Below are positions 7,770-17,680 of a stretch of 64,000 nucleotides of DNA, one piece after another. Under the pieces are notes generated by a model, which was not told the DNA's origin, searched no databases, and worked only from the letters and a program-made list of their open reading frames with translations. Source of the stretch: VRUE01 sp963824215. Lineage in GTDB: Bacteria > Actinomycetota > Thermoleophilia > Solirubrobacterales > 70-9. Positions within the stretch are counted from its first letter, which is position 1. The number at the start of each line of letters is the position of its first letter. The position numbers and the translations under genes were made by a program. Where the stretch lies: positions 248,001-312,000 of the forward strand of contig CAWGOE010000001.1 of NCBI GenBank assembly GCA_963824215.1, in the 5' to 3' direction.

Positions 7770-8621
7770 GTGTCCCCAGCCATAGCCGATCTGAAGCTCC
7801 ACTCCTCAGGCAAGGTCCGCGAGATCTACGAGTGGGAGGCTGACCTCTTGATGGTCGCCTCGGACCGAATTTCGATCTACGACGTGGTGATGCCGACGCC
7901 GATCCCAGACAAGGGCAAAGTGCTGAACCGGATCTCGGAATTCTGGTTCGAGCTGACCGGCGACATCGTCCCCAATCACTTCCTCTCCGCCGACGTGCCG
8001 GAGGAAGCAATGGAACGGGGAATGCGGGTGCGACGGCTTGAGATGTACCCGGTCGAGTGCGTCGTGCGCGGTTACCTCTCCGGCTCGGGCTGGAAGGAAT
8101 ACAAGGCGGGCGGCGCGGTCTGCGGGATCGAGCTACCACCCAACCTGCTCGAGTCCGACAAGCTTCCCGAGCCGATCTTCACCCCCGCGACCAAGGCGGA
8201 GATCGGCGACCACGACGAGAACGTCGACTTTGAGCGGGCGGCGGAGATCATCGGCGACCGGGCGCTGATGGAAGAGCTGCGGCGAATCTCGATCGAGGTC
8301 TACAAGCGCGGTTCCGAACACGCCGCCGAGCGCGGAATCATCCTCGCCGACACCAAGTTCGAGTTCGGCCGCCACGCCGGCGCTGAGATCGTCCTCGGCG
8401 ACGAGGTGCTGACGCCGGACTCCTCGCGCTTCTGGCCGGCCGACCGCTACGAGCCGGGCAAGACCCAGCCGTCATTCGACAAGCAGTTCGTGCGCGACTG
8501 GGCCGACGCGGCCGGCTGGGACCACAAGCCACCGGCGCCGGAGCTTCCGCCCGACGTGGTCGAGCAGACGCGGGCCAAGTACGTCGAAGCCTACGAGCGG
8601 ATCACTGAGCGCTCGTTCTGA
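7770..8621 (+). CDS. purC: Phosphoribosylaminoimidazole-succinocarboxamide synthase (PurC)
   Basis: PurC condenses CAIR with aspartate to form SAICAR. The 283-residue chain is the long bacterial/fungal type. Signature regions are HSSGKVREIYE near the start (ATP loop), VECVVRGYLSGSGWKEY and ILADTKFEFG. The start is GTG 7770, just after a TAGCAT -10 box and without an RBS. The end overlaps the convergent cupin gene by 20 nt. It is separated from purB by unrelated genes, so purines here are encoded in several transcripts rather than one operon. Confidence 0.96.
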   Translation: MSPAIADLKLHSSGKVREIYEWEADLLMVASDRISIYDVVMPTPIPDKGKVLNRISEFWFELTGDIVPNHFLSADVPEEAMERGMRVRRLEMYPVECVVRGYLSGSGWKEYKAGGAVCGIELPPNLLESDKLPEPIFTPATKAEIGDHDENVDFERAAEIIGDRALMEELRRISIEVYKRGSEHAAERGIILADTKFEFGRHAGAEIVLGDEVLTPDSSRFWPADRYEPGKTQPSFDKQFVRDWADAAGWDHKPPAPELPPDVVEQTRAKYVEAYERITERSF

Positions 8622-9222
8622 GCAGCGAGCGGCCGTACTGGGGATAGGCGCCGCGATAGCCGCGCGCGACGGCGATCGGTCGCAAGAGGCCGAATAGGAG
8701 CCTCTGGACGATGGCGGGAGGGCGTTTGAGCACAAGCACGTCCCGAAACTCGGTCGCGAACATGGTCAGCTGCAGCGGATCCGGCAATCCCTTCTCGTTG
8801 GTGTGGCCGTCGCGGGCGAGGCCGAAGAGGTTCTCGATCATCAACATGAAGCGGGTCCCGTCGGAGACATAGACCTCAGCCACGGACTCCTGGTCGCTGG
8901 CGTTCCACCAGTCGTGCCAGCTCCCGCGGGGGATCTCGACCGACTGGCCGGGACCGGCCACCGACTCCTCTCCGTCGAGGCGGAACCCAATCTGCCCGGC
9001 CTTCACCGTGAATCGCTCGTCGAGATGGTGGTGGACGTGCTCGCCGACCACGGCGCCCCCGGGCCGAACGTGAAGATCGACAAGGAGGGCGGCGTCGTCA
9101 CCTTCCCAGGGACCCTTGATCAGGGTTCCCCGCTCGCCCGTCACAGGGTTCTCGACCGAATCACCAGGGGAATACGGCTCTGTCGGGGCCGCGAGGACCT
9201 CGGGGTGGCTCACCAGTGACAT
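8602..9222 (-). CDS. Cupin domain-containing protein
   Basis: The 206-residue protein has a single cupin barrel: the metal-site motif 1 is GEHVHHHLDERFTV and motif 2 is PGQSVEIPRGSWHDWWN, giving three to four histidine/glutamate ligands. After the barrel comes about 70 residues with a hydrophobic, proline-rich end (FGLLRPIAVARGYRG). Function is unassigned; such cupins range from sensors to dioxygenase-like enzymes. The start is ATG 9222, divergent from purS with a 43-bp gap; the stop overlaps the end of purC. Confidence 0.75.
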   Translation of the reverse strand: MSLVSHPEVLAAPTEPYSPGDSVENPVTGERGTLIKGPWEGDDAALLVDLHVRPGGAVVGEHVHHHLDERFTVKAGQIGFRLDGEESVAGPGQSVEIPRGSWHDWWNASDQESVAEVYVSDGTRFMLMIENLFGLARDGHTNEKGLPDPLQLTMFATEFRDVLVLKRPPAIVQRLLFGLLRPIAVARGYRGAYPQYGRSLLRTSAQ

Positions 9223-9252
9223 CGTAGACACGAACACCGCAGGTGGGATCGC

Positions 9253-9265
9253 TAGATTGGCAGTC
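9253..9265 (+). promoter_or_regulatory. Probable -10 element and leaderless start of purS
   Basis: TAGATT at 9253-9258 is followed by 7 nt and then GTG 9266. There is no ribosome-binding site. This would be the promoter for the translationally coupled purS-purQ-purL operon. Confidence 0.55.
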
Positions 9266-9496
9266 GTGAAGGCTCGAGTCTTGATCCGGCCGAAGGAGGG
9301 AATCCTCGACCCCCAGGGCAAGGCGGTTGAGCGTGCGCTGCCGGCGCTCGGCTTCGAGGGCGTCGAGCACGTGCGGGTCGGGCGGATGGTGGAGCTGGAG
9401 GCCGACGATCCAGCGCAGCTCCCGGCGCTCTGCGAGAAGCTGCTCGCCAACCCGCTGATCGAGGACTTCGAGATCGAGAGCATCGACGGCACCTGA
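9266..9496 (+). CDS. purS: Phosphoribosylformylglycinamidine synthase subunit PurS
   Basis: PurS is the small dimeric bridge of the three-part FGAM synthase PurS-PurQ-PurL. The 76-residue product has the expected start (KARVLIRPKEGILDPQGK) and end (LANPLIEDFEIE). Its stop overlaps the purQ ATG (TGATG), and purQ in turn overlaps purL, so the three subunits are coupled in the order of assembly. GTG 9266 is selected because it gives the family-typical N-terminus; the gene appears leaderless. Confidence 0.95.
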   Translation: MKARVLIRPKEGILDPQGKAVERALPALGFEGVEHVRVGRMVELEADDPAQLPALCEKLLANPLIEDFEIESIDGT

Positions 9497-10167
9497 TGCT
9501 TTGGGGCGTCGTCCAGTTCCCCGGCTCCTGCGATGAGCGGGACGCCCTGCACGCCTGCGAGCTGGCCGGTGGCGAGGCGCGGCTGATCTGGCACGAAGAG
9601 CGTGACCTTGACGGCGTCGACGCGGTTGTCGTCCCCGGTGGCTTCTCCTACGGCGACTACCTGCGGGCAGGGGCGATCGCCCGCTTCTCACCGGCGATGG
9701 AGGCGGTTGCCGAGTTCGCCGCGGCGGGCGGGCCGGTGCTGGGGATCTGCAATGGCTTCCAGGTCCTTTGCGAGACCGGCCTCCTACCCGGCGCCCTACT
9801 GATCAACGAGAGCATGCGCTTCACCTGCCGCCAGGTCGAGCTGCAGGATGGACAGTTGAACCCCCCAGAGGGGACACAACCCTCCATCCTGCGCGGGGAG
9901 GGGCTGTCGATTCCCGCGAAGCACGGGGAAGGGCGGTATTGGGCGCCGGAGGGGATGCTCGATGCGCTGGAGGCGAACGGGCAGGTGGCGTTCCGCTACG
10001 CGCCGGGACAGAACCCGAACGGCTCGGCACGGGACATTGCAGGCGTCCGCAACGAGGCCGGCAACGTGCTCGGCCTGATGCCTCACCCTGAGCACGCGGT
10101 CGACCCGATGACGGGATCGATCGACGGCCTGAAGGTGTTCGAGGCCGTCGCGGGAGCGCGGGTGTGA
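9496..10167 (+). CDS. purQ: Phosphoribosylformylglycinamidine synthase subunit PurQ (glutaminase)
   Basis: PurQ is the class I glutamine amidotransferase that feeds ammonia to PurL. The 223-residue protein has the nucleophile loop GICNGFQVLCETG (Cys about residue 87) and the His/Glu pair in MPHPEHAV near the end. Between CRQVEL and LSIP, where relatives have a variable loop, the DNA forms a 50-nt hairpin (9843-9892) and encodes QDGQLNPPEGTQPSI. Downstream of it the codons switch to GGG/GCG-rich usage for about 45 codons. The start overlaps purS by one base and the end overlaps purL by 4 nt. Confidence 0.95.
   Translation: MLWGVVQFPGSCDERDALHACELAGGEARLIWHEERDLDGVDAVVVPGGFSYGDYLRAGAIARFSPAMEAVAEFAAAGGPVLGICNGFQVLCETGLLPGALLINESMRFTCRQVELQDGQLNPPEGTQPSILRGEGLSIPAKHGEGRYWAPEGMLDALEANGQVAFRYAPGQNPNGSARDIAGVRNEAGNVLGLMPHPEHAVDPMTGSIDGLKVFEAVAGARV
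9843..9892. repeat. In-frame palindrome inside purQ
   Basis: GCAGGATGGA (9843-9852) pairs with TCCATCCTGC (9883-9892); GTTG (9855-9858) pairs with CAAC (9877-9880); and the loop contains CCCC-AGA-GGGG. All lie within the purQ reading frame, in a surface-loop region of the protein. It may be an inserted or converted palindromic element, or chance structure in a variable loop. Confidence 0.55.
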
Positions 10168-12377
10168 GCGCGCCCGCCGCGAGCAGCTCCCCGCACCGCG
10201 AGCTGGGACTGACCGACTCGGAGTTCGAGCTGATTTGCGAGAAGCTCGGGCGCGAGCCGAACGGGGTCGAGCTGGCGATGTTCAGCCTGCTCTGGTCCGA
10301 GCACTGCGCCTACAAGCACTCGCGCAAGCTGCTGCGGCGACTGCCGACCGAGGGCGAGCGGGTCGTGATGGGCCCGGGCGAGAACGCCGGCGCGGTCGAC
10401 GTCGGCGCGGGCTACGCGATCGCCTTCAAGGTCGAGTCCCACAACCACCCGAGCGCGGTCGAGCCCTTCCAGGGAGCGGCGACGGGGGTCGGCGGGATCA
10501 TGCGCGACGTCTTCGCCCTCGGCGCGCGGCCGATCGCGATCCTCGACTCGCTGCGCTTCGGCGAGCTCGACTCGGTGCGCTCGCGCCACCTGCTCGACGG
10601 CGCCGTACGCGGGATCGGCCATTACGGCAACTCGATCGGCGTGCCAAACGTCGGCGGCGAGATCTACTTCGAGGCCCCCTACGAGCACAACTGCCTGGTC
10701 AACGCGATGTGCGTCGGGATCGCCAAGCAGGCGGACATGGTGCGCGCCGCGGCGGCCGGGGTCGGCAACGCGGTCGTGCTGATGGGCGCCTCAACCGGGC
10801 GCGACGGGATCGGCGGCGCCTCGGTGCTCGCCTCGGCCGAGCTCGGCGACGGCGACGAAGCGAAGCGCCCGACGGTGCAGATCGGCGACCCGTTTGAGGA
10901 GTCGAAGGTGCTCGAGTGCTGCCTGGAGCTGCTCGGCAAGGGGCTGCTCGTCTCCCTGCAGGACCTCGGCGCCGCCGGCCTCACCTCCTCGGCCAGCGAG
11001 ATGGCCTCGGCCGGCGGGGTCGGCATCGATATCGACGTGGCCCGGGTGCCGCTGCGCGAGGCCGACATGGAGCCCTTCGAGATCATGGTCTCCGAGTCCC
11101 AGGAGCGGATGCTGGCGGTGGTCGAGCCCTCGAAGGTGGATCAGGTGATCGCGGTCTGCGAGAAATGGCAGACCGGGTCGGCGGAGATCGGCACCGTCAC
11201 CGACAACGGCCTGGTGCGGGTGCTGCGCGGCGCCGATGTGGTCGGCGAGATGCCGGTCGAGGCGCTGGTCGACGGCTGCCCGCTCTACGACCTCGATCCG
11301 GCCGAGCCGGAGGGCTGGAGCTACGGCAACCGGGCGACCCTCGATGCTGGCGCCCCAGCGGCAGAGACGCTGCTCGCCCTGCTCGCCTCTCCCAGCATCG
11401 CCTCCAAGCGCTGGGCCTTCGAGCAGTACGACTCGATCGTCGGCTCGCGCACGGCGCGGCGGCCCGAGACCGCCGACGCGGCGGTCCTGGCAATTCCCGA
11501 GGCGAGCTCTGCGATCGCGATCTCGATCGACGGCAACGGCCGGCGGGTTGCCTGCGATCCCTACGCGGGCACGGTCGAGGCGGTACTCGAGTGCGCCCAG
11601 AACCTCGCCTGCACGGGCGCTGAGCCGCTCGGCCTGACCAACTGCCTCAACTTCGGCAACCCGGAGAAGCCCACCCCCGCCTGGCAGCTCGACCGCTCGG
11701 TCAGCGGCCTCGCCGACGCCTGCGAGGCGCTCGGCGTACCGGTCGTCGGCGGCAACGTCTCCCTCTACAACGAGGGGCCGGAAGGCCCGATCTACCCGAC
11801 CCCGGTCGTCGGCATGGTCGGCGAGCTGCCGGATCCCGGCATGGCCGCCCAAAGCGCCTTCGCCCGCGCGGGCGACACAATCGCCCTGGTTGGCCCCTTC
11901 GAACCGTCGCTCGCCGGCTCGGAGCTGGCCAAGCAACGTGGTGAGCTCAAGGCGGGTCTCCCCCAGCCCGATATCAGCGCTGTCGCTGCCGCCTGCGCCG
12001 CTGTGCGCAACGCCGTGCGCGTCGGCCTCCTCGCCTCCGCCCACGACGTCAGCGACGGTGGCCTCGCCTGCACCCTGGCCGAGTGCGCGATCGGCTCCGG
12101 CTTGGGCTGCAAGGTCGACCTCCAGCACCTGCGCGAGCGCGGCTGCTCACCCGAGGAGGCGCTGTTCGGCGAGGGCGTCGGCGGCTTCCTGCTCAGCGGC
12201 GAGCGCGAGAAGCTGGAAAGCCTCGCCGGCGGGGGGGTCGCCGTCCTCCACCTCGGCAGCGTCGGCGGTGACGGGATCGAGATCGCCGCCGGTGATCGAA
12301 GCGTCGCAATCACGCTTGCCGACGCCGAGCGAGCCTGGCACTCGCTCGGCGAGCGGCTCGACTCCCCCCGGCCGTAG
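10164..12377 (+). CDS. purL: Phosphoribosylformylglycinamidine synthase subunit PurL
   Basis: PurL is the ATP-dependent synthetase subunit that converts FGAR to FGAM. At 737 residues it is the small-type PurL that needs separate PurS and PurQ, both present directly upstream with 1-4 nt overlaps. Recognisable parts are SEHCAYKHSRKLL and FKVESHNHPSAVEPFQGAATG near the N-terminus and the repeated AIRS-like half beginning around ARTRRPETADAAVLAIPE. The reading frame is intact. It converges with the RTX-protein gene, leaving a 32-bp gap. Confidence 0.97.
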   Translation: MSAPAASSSPHRELGLTDSEFELICEKLGREPNGVELAMFSLLWSEHCAYKHSRKLLRRLPTEGERVVMGPGENAGAVDVGAGYAIAFKVESHNHPSAVEPFQGAATGVGGIMRDVFALGARPIAILDSLRFGELDSVRSRHLLDGAVRGIGHYGNSIGVPNVGGEIYFEAPYEHNCLVNAMCVGIAKQADMVRAAAAGVGNAVVLMGASTGRDGIGGASVLASAELGDGDEAKRPTVQIGDPFEESKVLECCLELLGKGLLVSLQDLGAAGLTSSASEMASAGGVGIDIDVARVPLREADMEPFEIMVSESQERMLAVVEPSKVDQVIAVCEKWQTGSAEIGTVTDNGLVRVLRGADVVGEMPVEALVDGCPLYDLDPAEPEGWSYGNRATLDAGAPAAETLLALLASPSIASKRWAFEQYDSIVGSRTARRPETADAAVLAIPEASSAIAISIDGNGRRVACDPYAGTVEAVLECAQNLACTGAEPLGLTNCLNFGNPEKPTPAWQLDRSVSGLADACEALGVPVVGGNVSLYNEGPEGPIYPTPVVGMVGELPDPGMAAQSAFARAGDTIALVGPFEPSLAGSELAKQRGELKAGLPQPDISAVAAACAAVRNAVRVGLLASAHDVSDGGLACTLAECAIGSGLGCKVDLQHLRERGCSPEEALFGEGVGGFLLSGEREKLESLAGGGVAVLHLGSVGGDGIEIAAGDRSVAITLADAERAWHSLGERLDSPRP

Positions 12378-12409
12378 CCCAGAGAGGGTCAGCGACAGGA
12401 GCGCGGCGC

Positions 12410-13276
12410 TCAGTGCTCGCAACCGCGAATGCGGTCAACGCCGGCGCCGCCGAAGCAGAGGTCGGAGCCTCGCCCGCCCCGAAGACGGTCGCCGCCGCGG
12501 TTGCCGAAGAGAAGGTCGTTGCCTGGATTACCGGCGACCAGGTCGCGGCCGGGCCCGCCGTTGAGGCGGTCAGCTCCGACGCCGCCGAAGACGCGATCGG
12601 CGGCCGACCCGGCGCCAGCGCGATCGCGGCCGGCGCCGGAGCAGATCAGGTCGCGGCCGGCAAGGCCAAAGATCGCGTCACTGCCCCCGAGGCCGGCGAT
12701 CACATCAGGGCCGGCGGTGCCGACCAGGCGGTCCGACTTCTCCGTGCCGGTGAGAGTCGCCTGGATGCCGCGACAGCTCGACACCAGCGACGGGGCGGTC
12801 ACCGTGGTCGACACCTCGGCGCGGTCGTTGGCCTCGACTGGATCGCTCTCGACGCTGTCGACGGAGACGGAGTTCTCAATCGTGCCCTCTCTCCGTGGCC
12901 GTACCTGGAGCGTCACGGTGACGGCATTCGCTTGGGTCGGGTCGGCCGCCATGTTGCCGGTCTCACAGGTGACGGTCCTGCCTTTTCGCGCGCAGCTACC
13001 GCTGCTTGCCGAGGCCGAGACGTACTCCACCTGCCGGGGAAGTCGGTCGGTGACGGTCACGCCGGTCGCCCCCTGCGGCCCCAGGTTCGCGACCCGAATC
13101 GTGTAGGTCAACGTCGCTCCGACGGCGATCGGATCGAGGTCGTCGTCCTTGCTGACCGAAAGGTCCGCGATATCGCCGGGCGCGGTCTCGGCCAGCGGCG
13201 CGTGGAGCAGCGTCACGGCGAGGCCGGCGAGTGCCAGGAGGGTGACGGACGCCTGCCATCGAGCTCTCGATCGCAC
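12410..13276 (-). CDS. Secreted protein with DUF11 and RTX-type repeats
   Basis: The 288-residue product begins with a signal peptide (TLLALAGLAVTLLHAPLAETA), followed by a DUF11/conserved-repeat beta-sandwich (about 38-160, DPIAVGATLTYTIRVANLGP) and then glycine/aspartate-rich nonapeptide repeats (about 180-285: GGSDAIFGLAGRD, GGVGADRLNGGPGRD). RTX repeats bind calcium once outside the cell. Two cysteines, one in CSGAG and one in CEH at the end, could form a disulphide. Start is GTG 13276 with GGGAGC upstream. A surface or matrix role is likely; no secretion system is next to it. Confidence 0.8.
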   Translation of the reverse strand: MRSRARWQASVTLLALAGLAVTLLHAPLAETAPGDIADLSVSKDDDLDPIAVGATLTYTIRVANLGPQGATGVTVTDRLPRQVEYVSASASSGSCARKGRTVTCETGNMAADPTQANAVTVTLQVRPRREGTIENSVSVDSVESDPVEANDRAEVSTTVTAPSLVSSCRGIQATLTGTEKSDRLVGTAGPDVIAGLGGSDAIFGLAGRDLICSGAGRDRAGAGSAADRVFGGVGADRLNGGPGRDLVAGNPGNDLLFGNRGGDRLRGGRGSDLCFGGAGVDRIRGCEH

Positions 13277-13371
13277 GCGCTCCCGATACCCGCGAGGGGG
13301 TCATGCTCAAACGGCATCCGCGGCCACTCTCACTCCGTTTAAGAACGCCGCATCCGGGCATTTCCAGCTAT

Positions 13372-13403
13372 GCACCCCTGAGACTCCCGGATGGCAGGGG
13401 TGC
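13372..13403 (+). promoter_or_regulatory. Hairpin in the leader of the sugar ABC operon
   Basis: GCACCCCTG (13372-13380) and CAGGGGTGC (13395-13403) form a perfect 9-bp stem around 14 nt. It lies 19 nt before the GTG of the solute-binding protein and just before its RBS (GGAGG). It is either an operator dyad for a local repressor or an mRNA hairpin; no regulator gene for the operon is adjacent. Confidence 0.4.
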
Positions 13404-13422
13404 GCTTGATGGAGGAAAGAGA

Positions 13423-14703
13423 GTGACACCACGGGTGACGACCACAGCCCTGTTCTGCCTGGGGGCGACGGTGCTGGCGGTCGTCGCCCTTGGTGGTTGT
13501 GGCGGCGACTCGGACGCATCCGGCACTCGCGAGCTGAGTTGGTTCGTCGCGATCCAGCCGGGCGGCACGATCGAGGAAGTGGCCAAACGCTGCAGCGAAG
13601 AATCGAAAGGCCGCTACAAGGTCGAACCCGAATTCCTGCCGACCGAAGCCAGCCAGCAGCGCGAACAGCTCGTGCGCCGGCTCGGCGCTGATGACCCCTC
13701 GATCGACATCGTCGGCATGGACGTGATCTGGACCGGCGAGTTCGCCAACGCCGGCTGGGTCGAGGAGTGGACCGGGCCGCTTAAGGGACAGGTGACCAAA
13801 GGGGTGTTCCCCGGCGTGATCGAAACCGCTTCCTTCGAGAACGGTCTCTACGCCGCCCCGTTCAACACCAACACGCAGTTGCTCTGGTACCGCAAAGACC
13901 TGGTGCCAAAACCGCCGCGCACCTGGGACGAGATGATCGACCAGGCCGAAGAGCTGGGCCGGGCGAACGCCGGCACGATCCAGATCCAGGCCAACCGCTA
14001 CGAGGGGTTCACGGTCTGGGCCAACGCGCTGATCGAGAGCGCCGGCACGCAGCTCCTCTCCGGACCCGAAACCGTCGAGCTCGCCGAGGGCCCAACCGTG
14101 CGCGCGCTGGAAGTGATCGGGCGCTTCGCCAACTCCTCGGCGGCGCCGACCGGGCTCTCGACCTCGACCGAGGACACCTCTCGGCTCGCCTTCGAGGCCG
14201 GCGACTCCGCCTTCATGACCAACTACACCTTTGCCTACGCCAGCGCCCAGGCCGAAGCGCCGGAAATCGGCAAGAAAATGGGCTACGCCCGCTTCCCCGG
14301 CATCGAGGCCAACCGGCCGAGCAAACCGCCGCTGGGCGGCTTCAACCTCGCCGTCAGCTCCTTCTCGGAGAACAAGGACGTCGCCTTCGAGGCGGCAGCC
14401 TGCCTGGCCAACGGCCAGAGCCAGCTAACGGCAACCGAACTGGACGGGTTGCCGCCCTCGCGCTCCGATCTCTACACGACCAAAGTGGTGACCAAGGCCT
14501 ACCCCGGCTTCGCCCAGCTGGTGCAGAAATCGATCGAGGATGCGGGGCCGCGACCGAGCACCGCCGCCTACCAGGACGTCAGCCTCGCGGTGCAGCGCTC
14601 GCTGCACCCGCCGAGCAAGATCGACCCGGCTGACGCGCAGTCGGTCTACGAGGAACTGCGCTCGAACCTCGAAGACGCGGTCAAGCGGGAAGGACTCCTC
14701 TAA
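13423..14703 (+). CDS. Sugar ABC transporter substrate-binding lipoprotein
   Basis: This is a 426-residue family-1 extracellular solute-binding protein. The N-terminus has a lipoprotein signal ending in the lipobox LGGC, and the mature part opens with GDSDASGTRELSWFVA. The segment PFNTNTQLLWYRKDLVPKPPRTWDEM is typical of binding proteins for trehalose/maltose-type disaccharides (LpqY/ThuE-like). Start GTG 13423 follows GGAGGAAAGA. The stop overlaps the first permease start (TAATG). With the next three genes it forms a complete importer; the substrate is inferred only from family resemblance. Confidence 0.88.
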   Translation: MTPRVTTTALFCLGATVLAVVALGGCGGDSDASGTRELSWFVAIQPGGTIEEVAKRCSEESKGRYKVEPEFLPTEASQQREQLVRRLGADDPSIDIVGMDVIWTGEFANAGWVEEWTGPLKGQVTKGVFPGVIETASFENGLYAAPFNTNTQLLWYRKDLVPKPPRTWDEMIDQAEELGRANAGTIQIQANRYEGFTVWANALIESAGTQLLSGPETVELAEGPTVRALEVIGRFANSSAAPTGLSTSTEDTSRLAFEAGDSAFMTNYTFAYASAQAEAPEIGKKMGYARFPGIEANRPSKPPLGGFNLAVSSFSENKDVAFEAAACLANGQSQLTATELDGLPPSRSDLYTTKVVTKAYPGFAQLVQKSIEDAGPRPSTAAYQDVSLAVQRSLHPPSKIDPADAQSVYEELRSNLEDAVKREGLL

Positions 14704-15620
14704 TGGAGGCGAGCGCACAACGGGGGCCGGCGCCGGTCAGCGAGCGCACCCGCTCGGAACGACGCCTCGCCTGGATGCTCTGCGCGCCGGCGGTGGTCGC
14801 GATGCTCGCCGTCACTGCCTACCCGATCATCTACGCGGTCGTCCTCTCGCTGCAGCAGATCGACCTGCGCTTTCCCGACGAGGGCGGCTTCGTCGGCCTC
14901 GACAACTACGCCTCGGTGCTCAGCTCCGACCTCTGGTGGACCGACGTCTTCAACACCGTCTTCCTCACCGTGATCTCGGTCTCGATCGAGCTGGTGCTGG
15001 GGATGATCATCGCCCTGGTCATGTACCGGGCGATCTTCGGCCGCGGCGTGATCCGCACCGCTGTGCTCATCCCTTACGGGATCATCACCGTCGTCGCTGC
15101 CTTCTCCTGGCAGTTCGCCTTCGCGCCGGACAGCGGCTTCGTCAACAACTTGCCGCTGATCTCCGACGAAATGGACTGGTTCGGCGAGCGCTTCAGCTCC
15201 TTCGCCGTGATCATCATGGCCGAGGTCTGGAAGACGACGCCCTTCATGGCGCTGCTCTTGTTAGCCGGGCTGGTGACGATCGACACCCAGCTCTATGAGG
15301 CGGCAAAGGTCGATGGGGCCACCGCCTGGCAGCGCTTCACCCGGATCACCCTGCCGCTGATGAAGCCGGCGATCCTCGTCGCGCTGCTCTTCCGCACGCT
15401 CGACGCCTTCCGCGTCTTCGACACGATCTTCATCATGACCGCCGGCGCGCAGGACACCGAATCGGTCTCGATCCTCGGCTTCAACCAACTGATCTCACGG
15501 CTCAACCTGGGCCTCGGCTCGGCCGTCTCGGTGCTGATCTTCGTCTGCGTGCTGCTGATCGCCACCTTCTACGTGCGCGTGCTGGGAACCAGGGTTGAGG
15601 AAGGGCGACCGGGGAGCTGA
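14703..15620 (+). CDS. Carbohydrate ABC transporter permease (MalF/SugA type)
   Basis: The 305-residue integral membrane protein has six predicted transmembrane segments (first WMLCAPAVVAMLAVTAYPII) and the cytoplasmic EAA loop YEAAKVDGATAWQRF, which docks with the ATPase. Its start overlaps the binding-protein stop by one base; the second permease starts right after its stop. The short periplasmic stretch after TM1 (LRFPDEGGFVGLDNY) is usual for SugA/UgpA-like subunits. Confidence 0.92.
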   Translation: MEASAQRGPAPVSERTRSERRLAWMLCAPAVVAMLAVTAYPIIYAVVLSLQQIDLRFPDEGGFVGLDNYASVLSSDLWWTDVFNTVFLTVISVSIELVLGMIIALVMYRAIFGRGVIRTAVLIPYGIITVVAAFSWQFAFAPDSGFVNNLPLISDEMDWFGERFSSFAVIIMAEVWKTTPFMALLLLAGLVTIDTQLYEAAKVDGATAWQRFTRITLPLMKPAILVALLFRTLDAFRVFDTIFIMTAGAQDTESVSILGFNQLISRLNLGLGSAVSVLIFVCVLLIATFYVRVLGTRVEEGRPGS

Positions 15621-15621
15621 G

Positions 15622-16465
15622 ATGGAACGGGGAAGCCGCGAGTACGTACTCTGGAGCATCGGCATCGTCGTCGTGCTGGCCTTCGCGCTGATCCCGGTCC
15701 TGTGGCTGATCTCGCTCTCGCTGAAGCCGACCGAAGTGGTCGCCGACGGCCGCTTCATCCCCAGCGAGATCTCCTTCGAGAGCTACGAGACCCTGTTCGA
15801 AGGCGGTATCGACGACAGCCCCTTCATCAAACCGCTGATCAACTCGATCCTGATCGCGCTCTCGACCACGGTGATCTCGATCGTCCTCGCCTCCTTCGCC
15901 GCTTACGCGATCGCGCGGCTCGAGTTCCCCGGCAAGCGGCTGATCCTCGCCGGGGCGCTGGCGATCGCGATGTTCCCGCCGATCTCGACGATCGGGCCGC
16001 TCTTCGACATGTGGCGCACGCTCGGGCTCTACGACACCTATCCGGGCCTGATCATCCCCTACCTGACCTTCTCGCTGCCGCTGGCGATCTACGCCCTCAC
16101 CGCCTTCTTCCGCGAGATCCCCTGGGAAGCTCGAGCAGGCAGCCCAGGTCGACGGCGCGACGCCCTTCCAGGCCTTCCGCAAGATAATCGTGCCGCTGGC
16201 GGCGCCGGGCATGTTCACGGCGGCGATCCTCGTCTTCATCTTCGCCTGGAACGACTTCCTCTTCGCGATCTCGCTGACCTCCTCGGACGCATCGCGGACC
16301 GTGCCGGCAGCGCTCGCCTTCTTCACCGGCGAGTCCTCGTTCACCGAACCGACGGGCAGCATCGCGGCCGCTGCCGTCGTCGTGACCGTGCCGATCATCG
16401 TCTTCGTCCTGTTCTTCCAGCGCCGCATCGTCTCCGGCCTCACCGCCGGGGCGGTCAAGGGATAA
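15622..16465 (+). pseudogene. Carbohydrate ABC transporter permease (MalG/SugB type), frameshifted
   Basis: From ATG 15622 the frame encodes MERGSREYVLWSIGIVVV and the first four membrane segments, up to FFREIPWE. One extra A in the run at 16127-16128 shifts the frame exactly inside the EAA loop. The rest (EQAAQVDGATPFQAFRK, then PLAAPGMFTAAILVFIF and the last two helices) continues in the +1 frame to the stop at 16463-16465. Removing one base gives a normal protein of about 280 residues. The importer otherwise looks intact, so a sequencing or assembly indel is a strong possibility. Confidence 0.88.
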
Positions 16466-16474
16466 GGAGAGCCC

Positions 16475-17680
<1,206 letters not shown>

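Noticed and set aside
12400..12415. GAGCGC/GCGCTC micro-palindrome after purL
   Set aside because: Very short, overlaps the end of the RTX gene, and is expected often at this GC content.
12413..13342. Plus-strand open frame antisense to the RTX protein gene
   Set aside because: The minus-strand product has a clear signal peptide, DUF11 domain and RTX repeats; the plus frame is only the mirror of the Gly/Asp repeats.
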